In this document: piece by piece, positions 39,827 through 46,353 of the stretch
Layout of the letters: each line of letters starts with the position of its first letter
Numbering within the stretch: the first letter of the stretch is position 1
Source: Pyxidicoccus fallax
Lineage (GTDB): Bacteria > Myxococcota > Myxococcia > Myxococcales > Myxococcaceae
DNA length: 55,408 nt
Direction: 5' to 3'
Assembly: GCF_012933655.1 (NCBI RefSeq)
Contig: NZ_JABBJJ010000039.1
Span: 1 to 55,408, forward strand
Notes under the pieces: model-generated
Database searches by the model: none
What the model saw: the letters and a program-made list of their open reading frames with translations, nothing else
Told to the model about the DNA's origin: nothing
Program-made: the position numbers and the translations under genes

Positions 39827-41323
39827 TCACGTCAGCCCCCGCTCCCGCTTGTCCCGGGCCGCCGGGCCGTGGGACGTCACCGCTACCTTGACGCCGAGGA
39901 TGGATTCCACCCACGCGACGAAGCGCTCCGTCCGCTCGGCCGGTGGTCCTCCCAGGTCCAGCTCCTCGCGGAGGGGGTGGCACGTGGCCAGCGCTCGGGT
40001 GAGGTGTTCCTGGTACGCGAGGTCGCGGTGGGGACCCAGGCGCAGCGCCGTCACGCGTGACGTGTCCGCCGTGTCGCGGGTGAACATGCCTCCGTACTCC
40101 GCCGGCGCATGGGATGCCGTGTGCATCCGGAGGCGTGTGTCGGTGTCCGCCTCCTCCATCGGCGCGCGGGAGGCCGGGTGCATCCGGGGGAGCGTGCCGG
40201 TGTCCGCATCCTGTGGCGGCGCACGGTACGCCGTGCACACGGGCCACCGGGTGGCGAGCCGGTCCAGGTGGGTGAGCGCCAGGGCATCCACGCCGCCGCA
40301 GGCAGCCAGGGCGTAACGTGCGAGCACGGCGTCGAAGGCGCCCACGCGGAAGCCCCCCTGCCAGCCGGCGGCGTCGTTGTGGGGCTCGGGCACGGCGGGA
40401 GCGAGCGCGGGCTCCTCGGTGGGGAAGGGGCCCTCGCCGTGGCGCGTGGCGTACGCGCGCAACACACCGAGCCGGTGGAGGGCGCCGTCGAAGTCCGCGT
40501 CGCGCAGCAGCTCCAGGGCGAGGTCGAAGGTGCACGTGCTCCAGGTGGTGTGCGGGTGGAAGCCGCGCCACTCGTCGAGCAGCACGCCCTGCGCGCCCTC
40601 GAAGAGGGTGGTGCCCTCGCGAAGGCGCGGGGCCAGCCAGTCGTCACCGACGACGCGCTCTCGCGGACGGAGGGCCCGCACCGCGTCCGCCCAGCGCGAG
40701 GGGACCTCCGGGTCCTCCAGCAGCACCAGCTCGGAGGTGGCCTGGGGATGCGCGCTCGCGGCGCGGCGTACCTCCGACAGCTCCGCGCGCAACCGCTCCT
40801 GCGCGGCGGCGGCCTTGCGCACCAGCATCGCGGGCCGGGTGAGGTCGCAAGCGTGCAATGCGTCCTCCGGGTGCGCGAGGGCGTCTCGCACCGTCTCGCC
40901 CACGCCGACGCCGCAGGTGCCGTGGCGTCCCGTGCCTCGGGCCAGCTCTCGCAGTCTTCCGGCGGCCTGGTGGAACGGAGTGATGATGCGCGCGCCCTCG
41001 CTCACCGTGGTGCGTGACAGCGCGTCCGGTGCGCCGCGCTCGGCGAGGTAGCGGGCCTCCACCAGCATGGCCAGCGGGTGGACGATGGTGGTCCGCGCCA
41101 GGTGCGTGCGCACGCCGGGGACGAAGGTGCCGGCGCCGAACTGCGAGAAGGTGTGGTGCCGCCCGTCATCGGTGACGACGTTGTGGCCGGCCTGTGCACC
41201 CCCGTTGAAGCGCACCACGAGCCCCGCGCCATGACGGCGCACCAGCCAGTCCGTGAGCGTGCCCTTGCCGGCGTCACCGAAGCCGAGGTCGACGACGATG
41301 TGGGCCGCGTGGGGAGGGCTCAT
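39827..41323 (-). CDS. Divergent adenylosuccinate synthetase-like protein (PurA/PurZ superfamily)
   Basis: 498 residues from ATG 41323. PurA-fold landmarks: GFGDAGKGTLTDWLV (GTP loop, residues 15-29), RFNGGAQAGHNVV, GTGRHGTCGVGVGET (129-143), TLFEGAQGVLLDEW (239-252) and GVDALALTHLD...CTAY. Normal PurA adds Asp to IMP with GTP. Here several blocks differ: the housekeeping TTGRGIGPAY block is absent, and the aspartate/Arg loop reads WQGGFRVGAFDAV (321-333), keeping only one Arg. A 19-residue tandem repeat is inserted after CTAY (~367-410). It is therefore a specialised paralogue, perhaps with another substrate, not the housekeeping enzyme. The divergent Zn-ribbon/TPR gene shares its 140-base upstream region. 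Confidence 0.76.
   Translation of the reverse strand: MSPPHAAHIVVDLGFGDAGKGTLTDWLVRRHGAGLVVRFNGGAQAGHNVVTDDGRHHTFSQFGAGTFVPGVRTHLARTTIVHPLAMLVEARYLAERGAPDALSRTTVSEGARIITPFHQAAGRLRELARGTGRHGTCGVGVGETVRDALAHPEDALHACDLTRPAMLVRKAAAAQERLRAELSEVRRAASAHPQATSELVLLEDPEVPSRWADAVRALRPRERVVGDDWLAPRLREGTTLFEGAQGVLLDEWRGFHPHTTWSTCTFDLALELLRDADFDGALHRLGVLRAYATRHGEGPFPTEEPALAPAVPEPHNDAAGWQGGFRVGAFDAVLARYALAACGGVDALALTHLDRLATRWPVCTAYRAPPQDADTGTLPRMHPASRAPMEEADTDTRLRMHTASHAPAEYGGMFTRDTADTSRVTALRLGPHRDLAYQEHLTRALATCHPLREELDLGGPPAERTERFVAWVESILGVKVAVTSHGPAARDKRERGLT
40104..40240 (-). repeat. 57-base tandem repeat (about 2.4 copies) inside the PurA-like gene
   Basis: Units begin GGCGC at 40104, 40161 and 40218 (exactly 57 bases apart); the first two share GTGCATCCGG and GGTGTCCGC blocks. 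They encode 19-residue units of the type RAPxxxADTxTxxRMHxAS. The third unit is partial. The length keeps the frame. Confidence 0.85.
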
Positions 41324-41463
41324 GGCGAGAAAACGTGGCTGCCCATACGGGGCCCGGTGAATTCCTGACTCCGTATTCTCCCAGGAGTCGCCGGAGGTGT
41401 CTCGGGACGGGTCCAAAAAGCTCCCAGGCGGAGCCGGGCACGGCCCTGGGCTACGCTCCGCCC

Positions 41464-42735
41464 ATGGCCTTCGGTTGGTTGAAACGCATCTTCGGCTCCC
41501 GTGAGGAGGCGAAGACGCCCCAAGTCATCACCCTGCGTGAGCGCGAGGTGGCGCTCCGCATACCCACTCAGACACCCTTGGAGGCGCAGGGCCCCCGGCG
41601 GGGGAGCGCGCCCACGTGCAAGGACTGCGGCACGCCGCTCGTGGAGGTGCTCTTCACCACGGGAGGGCCCATGGGAGACCCCGAGCTCTGGCGAGAGCAC
41701 CCGCTCGCGGTGGACGGGTGGATCTGCAAGACGTGTGGCATGTCCACGCTGCCCCGCTTCCTCGAGCCCGAGGAGGTGACGGCGCTCGGGGGCGAGGGAG
41801 CGCGTCTCGCGCGGGAGGGGCGGCTCGACGAGGCGGAGCTGAACTTCCGGCGTATCTGCAGCAGCTGGCCGGGGTATGGGCCGGCACGCCTGGACCTGGC
41901 CACGCTGTATACGCTGCGCATCAACGAGGAGGTCTTCGGAGCGGGACGTGCGCACGTCCTGAAGCAGTACGCGGACATCGTGGAGCGGCACATCCGGGAT
42001 GCTTTGCGCGGCGACTCGCTTCCCTCCCTGCCCGCGGCCATCAAGCGCCTGGTCACCGCGCACCTCGCGCTGGATGGCACCGCCGCGGCCGAGGCGGCCA
42101 TCGACCTGGGGCTCAGCTACCCGAAGGCGACCGACGAGGACCGTGAGGCGCTCGGGTCACTGCGCGAGTGGGTCCGGCATCGCGGGGACCTCTATGAGCG
42201 CGGCACGGAGGCCATCCAGCCGTACATGCACATCCACGCGGAGACGCCCCGGCCCGTGGATGCGAAGGCACGCCGGCAGCTGGAGGTCGCCGTGGAGGAC
42301 CTCCTGAAGTACCAGCGGCTGAATCCCGAGAGCTGGCAGGCCCTCTGGATTGCCGGCAAGGGACGGCAGGCGCTCGGGGATCCGGCGGGCGCCGCGGAAA
42401 TCTTCGGCAGGGCCTACGCCTTCAAGCGGGACCAGCCGGACGTCGCGCGCGAGTACGCGCTGCAGCTCCTGCGGCTCCAGCGCTTCGCGGAGGCGGAGGA
42501 CGTCGCGCGGTCCGCGTGTGAGGCAGACCCTTCCGACGCCGGGCTCGTGGCCAATGTCGCGCTGGCCCAGCTCCTCGGGGGCCGCGTGGCCGAAGCGGAG
42601 GCCACGGCCTCACGGGCGCTCGACATGAGCCCGGAGGACCCGGTGACGAAGACGCTGCTCGGCCGCATCCGCGAGGCGCGGTCCGGCCGGCGCCCGGCGC
42701 CGCGCACCATCGAGGACCTCGAACGGGGACGCTGA
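41464..42735 (+). CDS. Zinc-ribbon and TPR protein
   Basis: 423 residues from ATG 41464 (MAFGWLKRIFGSREEAKTPQ). Residues ~55-105 hold two CxxC pairs (CKDCGTP and CKTCGMS), a zinc ribbon. From ~115 to the end are helical TPR-like repeats (EAELNFRRICSSWPGYGPAR, AAEIFGRAYAFKRDQPDVAR, AEDVARSACEADPSDAGLVA, AEATASRALDMSPEDPVTKT). There is no signal peptide, so it is probably a cytosolic scaffold. It is divergent from the PurA-like gene and converges on the second VWA gene (15-base gap), placing it inside the VWA/PurA-like/pseudokinase block. Confidence 0.76.
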   Translation: MAFGWLKRIFGSREEAKTPQVITLREREVALRIPTQTPLEAQGPRRGSAPTCKDCGTPLVEVLFTTGGPMGDPELWREHPLAVDGWICKTCGMSTLPRFLEPEEVTALGGEGARLAREGRLDEAELNFRRICSSWPGYGPARLDLATLYTLRINEEVFGAGRAHVLKQYADIVERHIRDALRGDSLPSLPAAIKRLVTAHLALDGTAAAEAAIDLGLSYPKATDEDREALGSLREWVRHRGDLYERGTEAIQPYMHIHAETPRPVDAKARRQLEVAVEDLLKYQRLNPESWQALWIAGKGRQALGDPAGAAEIFGRAYAFKRDQPDVAREYALQLLRLQRFAEAEDVARSACEADPSDAGLVANVALAQLLGGRVAEAEATASRALDMSPEDPVTKTLLGRIREARSGRRPAPRTIEDLERGR

Positions 42736-42750
42736 AGACGTGCTCCGGGG

Positions 42751-43728
42751 TCAGCGCGGGCGCCGGTGCCCGGAGTTGGCGTCATTCGTGGGCAGGTGCT
42801 CGTCCTCCAGACGGGGAGGGGGCACGCCGTCGCGCCCCAGCGTCGCCGCGAAGGGCGTCAGCGCGCGGATGACGCGGCCCCGGCCCTGCCGGTCCACGCC
42901 CTGCCGGTCCAGGTGTCGCGCGAGCGCGTCCAAATCCGGCACGGCGCCCTCGCACAGCCCCACCAGCCCCGCCGCCACGTCCACCGTGTCCGTCGGGTCC
43001 TCCATGCAGATGACGCGGTCGCCAAGCAGCTCGCGCCAGTCGCGCTCGCAGCCGCGCCGCCGCGCGAGGTCGGGGATGAGGAAGAAGGGCTCGTAGGTGT
43101 GCTGCAGCGCGTCCACCACCTGCTGCACGCGCAGGTCCTGCTCCAGCGTGTCGCCGATGAGCAGCGACACCTGCGCGCGGGACACGTAGCTGTACGGCCG
43201 CTCGTCGCCCGTCATGAAGAAGTAGCCGCGGTGCTTGCGCTTGCGCCAGCAGTCCAGGTCCGTGTGGCGCGCGGCGAAGTACATCGCCAGCTCGTAGGAC
43301 TCCGTGCCGGGCGTGCCGCCGCCGCCCTCCAGGTAGCTCCACGTGAGCCACTGGTCCATCTGCCGCTCGGCGGACTCGAACTGGCCCACCTGGAGCGGCG
43401 CGTGGTCGCTGTCGGCGTCGCCCACGGCCATGAAGAGCACCTGCGGGTCCCGGATGCCCGAGTCCAGCAGCGCCTTCATGAAGGCCGGCAGCCGCTGGCG
43501 CGCGAGCAGGTCCGGGATGTGGCCCATGGAGCCGGTGACGTCGAGTGCGAAGACGATGCCCAGCGCCTGGGGATGCGCCTCGCTGTCGCGGCTCTCGCGC
43601 CACTTCACCCCGTGCGGCTCCATGAGCGGGTGGCAGCGCCGCTGCGCGAAGACCTCCTGGCGCGGCAGCTCCGCCCGCGCTCGCGTCAGTGACTCGTGGG
43701 CCTCGTAGCTGTAGCTCCCGTATCCCAT
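42751..43728 (-). CDS. VWA-domain protein, copy 2 (paralogue of 38864-39769)
   Basis: 325 residues. The start is set at ATG 43728 because it gives the same N-terminus as copy 1 (MGYGSYSYEAHESLTRARAE); the longer frame lies in the upstream gene. MIDAS DVTGSMG is at ~63-69, followed by QVLFMAVGDADSDHAPLQVG, then YFFMTGDERPYSYVSRAQ. About half the residues are identical to copy 1 by eye; it adds a ~20-residue basic C-terminal tail. The start overlaps the pseudokinase stop (TGATG), so the two are translationally coupled. Confidence 0.78.
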   Translation of the reverse strand: MGYGSYSYEAHESLTRARAELPRQEVFAQRRCHPLMEPHGVKWRESRDSEAHPQALGIVFALDVTGSMGHIPDLLARQRLPAFMKALLDSGIRDPQVLFMAVGDADSDHAPLQVGQFESAERQMDQWLTWSYLEGGGGTPGTESYELAMYFAARHTDLDCWRKRKHRGYFFMTGDERPYSYVSRAQVSLLIGDTLEQDLRVQQVVDALQHTYEPFFLIPDLARRRGCERDWRELLGDRVICMEDPTDTVDVAAGLVGLCEGAVPDLDALARHLDRQGVDRQGRGRVIRALTPFAATLGRDGVPPPRLEDEHLPTNDANSGHRRPR

Positions 43729-44750
43729 CAGCGCCACCCCGGCAGGGTGAAGGGGATGAACTTCGGCGGACCGAAGGACTCGCGCGCCGCGGCGTCCACG
43801 AGCTCCTTGCTTCGCCACGCGTCACCCGTGAACGGGTGCGGGTCCTCGTCGCAGAGGCGCCGCAGCAGGTCCGCCAGTGGCGGAGGCACGCTCGTCGGCG
43901 TGGAGCCCGTCGCCGGGTCTCCTCCCAGCACCCAGGCGATGGTGCGAGCGGCCATGATGAGGTCCGTCGTGGGACCGGGCGCGACGCCCCTCCACTCCGC
44001 GGCGGGATAGAAGGCCCGGTGCGATGCGCTGGTGGAGGGCAGGCGGCCGCGGTCCCCGTCGAAAGTCACGGCGCTGCTCCAGCCCACCAGCATGACGCCG
44101 TGGTCCCTCGGGTGGACGAGCACGTGCGGCGGCAGCACGGCGCCGTGGATGTAGCCGCTGCGGTGCACGAAGCCGAGCACCTCCAGCAGGCGCTTCCACA
44201 TCCACACCGCCGCGCGCGGGTCCACTCCGTCCGGGTAGGCCTCCCGTACATCGGTGAGCGAGTGCTGGAAGCCGCTCTGCCAGCGGTACACCGCCGCCGC
44301 TCGCGAGACGCCCACCGGGTCCTTCACCTCGCCCCGCGCCACGGGCTGGGGCAGCAGCCGCGTGAAGTGCTCGGCGCCCTGCGTGTCCAGGCGGTGCAGC
44401 GCCTCGAGGACGTCGTACTCGCGCGCGACGAGGTCCGCGTCCGAGAGCGCGCGGACGACCTTGAGCACCACCATCTCGGTGATGCGCCCGTCGCGCCGCG
44501 CGAGGAACACATCGCTGCCGTCTCCCCGGCCCAGGCGGCCGAGCAGCACGTAGCGCGTGCCCGCCACGGTGACGCGGGGACGGTCCGGCGCGAAGGGCGG
44601 GTCGTCCTCGGGGCTCTCGGGCATGGGCCATACCGGGGCCCCCGAGGCGGACACCACGGCGCGGCAGTACTCGCACACGACGATGCCGTTGGGCGCGGGG
44701 AGTGGAAAGTTCGCGCCGCAGCCAGGACACTTCAGGAGCTTCAATTCCAT
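43728..44750 (-). CDS. Zinc-ribbon pseudokinase
   Basis: 340 residues from ATG 44750 (MELKLLKCPGCGANFPLPAP). A zinc ribbon uses Cys8/11 and Cys26/29. Residues ~60-270 are a protein kinase fold: glycine loop GRLGRGDGSDVFLA (71-84), the VAIK-type Lys97 (VVLKVV). The catalytic loop reads YIHGAVLPPHVLVHP instead of HRDxKxxN, and DFG is replaced by VGW (222-224). With catalytic Asp, Asn and Mg-binding Asp all missing it should be catalytically dead, perhaps a nucleotide-sensing scaffold. It overlaps the second VWA gene, so the two products probably interact. Confidence 0.8.
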   Translation of the reverse strand: MELKLLKCPGCGANFPLPAPNGIVVCEYCRAVVSASGAPVWPMPESPEDDPPFAPDRPRVTVAGTRYVLLGRLGRGDGSDVFLARRDGRITEMVVLKVVRALSDADLVAREYDVLEALHRLDTQGAEHFTRLLPQPVARGEVKDPVGVSRAAAVYRWQSGFQHSLTDVREAYPDGVDPRAAVWMWKRLLEVLGFVHRSGYIHGAVLPPHVLVHPRDHGVMLVGWSSAVTFDGDRGRLPSTSASHRAFYPAAEWRGVAPGPTTDLIMAARTIAWVLGGDPATGSTPTSVPPPLADLLRRLCDEDPHPFTGDAWRSKELVDAAARESFGPPKFIPFTLPGWR

Positions 44751-44794
44751 CCCGCCCTCACGTTCCTCCGGGCCAACATAGCCCACCTGTCCCC

Positions 44795-45271
44795 ATGACA
44801 CCCTCGCTCCCCCTGCCGGTGGTGCTCGACACCAACGTGGTGCTGGACCTCTTCGCCTTCGACGACCCGCACGCGCGCCCGCTGGCGGAGGCGCTCGACG
44901 CGGGTACGCTCGTGGCCTGGGCGGACGCGGACACGCTGGCGGAATTGGGGTACGTGCTCGCGTCCCGGAACTTCCGGCCCGGGTGGGACGCGGCGGCGCG
45001 GCAGGTGGCGCTGGAGCGCTACCGGGCGCTGGTGCGGGTGGTGCCGGAAGGGGAGGGGACGTCCGTGCCGGAATTGCCCCGGTGCCGAGACAGGGACGAC
45101 CAGAAGTTCCTCCTCCTGGCCGCGCGGGCCGGCGCCGCGTGGCTGGTGAGCAAGGACAAGCGGGTGTTGTCCATGGCGGGGCGCGGCGGGCTGCCCTTCC
45201 TCATCCTCACCGTCCGGCAGGCGGTGGAGTGGCTGCGCGCACCGCGACCAGTGGGCGACACAGTGGGGTGA
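44795..45271 (+). CDS. PIN-domain protein (VapC-like putative toxin, COG1569 type)
   Basis: 158 residues from ATG 44795. PIN acidic residues: LPVVLDTNVVLDLFAFDD (first Asp), WADADTLAELGYVL (Glu), and CRDRDDQKFLLLAARAGAAW (Asp pair), then LVSKDKRVLSM. PIN proteins are Mg-dependent RNases, often toxins. No small antitoxin gene is adjacent on either side, so it is an orphan toxin or a housekeeping nuclease. Its start lies 44 bases from the divergent pseudokinase start. Confidence 0.82.
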   Translation: MTPSLPLPVVLDTNVVLDLFAFDDPHARPLAEALDAGTLVAWADADTLAELGYVLASRNFRPGWDAAARQVALERYRALVRVVPEGEGTSVPELPRCRDRDDQKFLLLAARAGAAWLVSKDKRVLSMAGRGGLPFLILTVRQAVEWLRAPRPVGDTVG

Positions 45272-45312
45272 AAGGGCGCACCCGGACAGGAGGGCGCGGT
45301 AGAACGGCGGCC

Positions 45313-46326
45313 ATGAAGGCCTACGAGATTCGCGACGGATTCGGGTTGGACAAGCTGGTGTCGTGTGAGCGGCCGGACCCCACGCCCGGCCCCTTCCAGG
45401 TGCGGGTGCGGGTGAAGGCCACGAGCCTCAACCAGCGCGACCTGATGATGGTGGAGGGGCGCTACAACCCGCGGCAGAAGCTGCCGTTGATTCCGAACTC
45501 GGACGGGGCGGGCGTGGTGGACGCGGTGGGGCCGGGCGTCACGCGCGTGAAGCCGGGCGACCGGGTGATGGGGTTGTTCTCCCAGGCGTGGATGGGCGGA
45601 GAGCCTTCGCGCGCGGCGCAGACGAGCACGCTGGGGGGGCCGCTGGATGGGGCGCTCGCGGACACGATGGTGCTCCACGAGGACGGCGTCATCGCGACGC
45701 CCGCGTACCTGTCCGACGAGGAGGCCGCGACGCTGCCGTGCGCGGCGCTCACCGCGTGGAGCGCGCTGGTGACGTATGGCGGGGTGAAGGCGGGGGACAC
45801 CGTGCTGGTGCAGGGCACGGGTGGGGTCTCCATCTTCGGCCTGCAGATTGCGAGGATGCTGGGAGCGCGCGTCATCCTGACGTCGAGCAGGGACGACAAG
45901 CTGGAGAAGGCGCGGGCGCTGGGCGCGCACGAGCTCATCAACTACGTGACGACGCCGGACTGGGACAAGGCGGCGCGCGCGCTGACGGGCGGCGTGGGCG
46001 TGGACCACGTGGTGGAGGTGGGCGGGGCGGGGACGTTCGAGAAGTCGCTGCGCGCGGTGCGCATCGGCGGCACGGTGTCCGTCATCGGGGTGCTCAGCGG
46101 TGGGGCGGGGACGGTGCCGCTCACGCCCGTGCTGATGCAGAACCTGCGGGTGCAGGGCATCCTCGTGGGCCACCGCCAGGGCTTCGAGGCGCTCAACCGC
46201 GCGCTGACGCTGCACGGGGTGCACCCCGTGGTGGACCGCGTGTTCCCCTTCGCCGAGGCGCGCGCCGCCTTCGAGTACCTCAAGAGCGGGGCGCACTTCG
46301 GCAAGGTGGTCATCCGGGTGGGGTGA
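45313..46326 (+). CDS. MDR-family NAD(P)-dependent alcohol dehydrogenase/quinone reductase
   Basis: 337 residues from ATG 45313. Medium-chain dehydrogenase pattern: LNQRDLMMVEGRYNPRQKLP, IPNSDGAGVVDAVGPGVTRV, KPGDRVMGLF; nucleotide-binding TVLVQGTGGVSIFGLQIARM (GxGxxG variant), VILTSSRDDKLEKARALGA, VDHVVEVGGAGTFEKSL. The catalytic-zinc Cys/His set is missing, as in the zinc-free MDR subgroup despite its usual zinc-dependent label. Likely a cytosolic reductase of quinones or enals. Short intergenic distance (41 bases) from the PIN gene. Confidence 0.88.
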   Translation: MKAYEIRDGFGLDKLVSCERPDPTPGPFQVRVRVKATSLNQRDLMMVEGRYNPRQKLPLIPNSDGAGVVDAVGPGVTRVKPGDRVMGLFSQAWMGGEPSRAAQTSTLGGPLDGALADTMVLHEDGVIATPAYLSDEEAATLPCAALTAWSALVTYGGVKAGDTVLVQGTGGVSIFGLQIARMLGARVILTSSRDDKLEKARALGAHELINYVTTPDWDKAARALTGGVGVDHVVEVGGAGTFEKSLRAVRIGGTVSVIGVLSGGAGTVPLTPVLMQNLRVQGILVGHRQGFEALNRALTLHGVHPVVDRVFPFAEARAAFEYLKSGAHFGKVVIRVG

Positions 46327-46350
46327 GCCCCTCCCGCGAGGGGCTCCACC
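46322..46350. terminator. Bidirectional hairpin between convergent MDR and RIO kinase genes
   Basis: GAGCCCCTC (46325-46333) pairs with GAGGGGCTC (46338-46346) over a 4-base loop CCGC; allowing one bulge the stem extends to GGT/ACC (46322-46350). It sits exactly between the stop codons of two convergent genes. Confidence 0.65.
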
Positions 46351-46353
46351 CGC

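Noticed and set aside
40104..40240. CRISPR-like array
   Set aside because: Units are contiguous 57-base coding repeats without spacers.
44795..45271. Toxin-antitoxin pair with the PIN-domain gene
   Set aside because: No small antitoxin-like open frame adjoins it on the same strand; only the PIN protein is supported.
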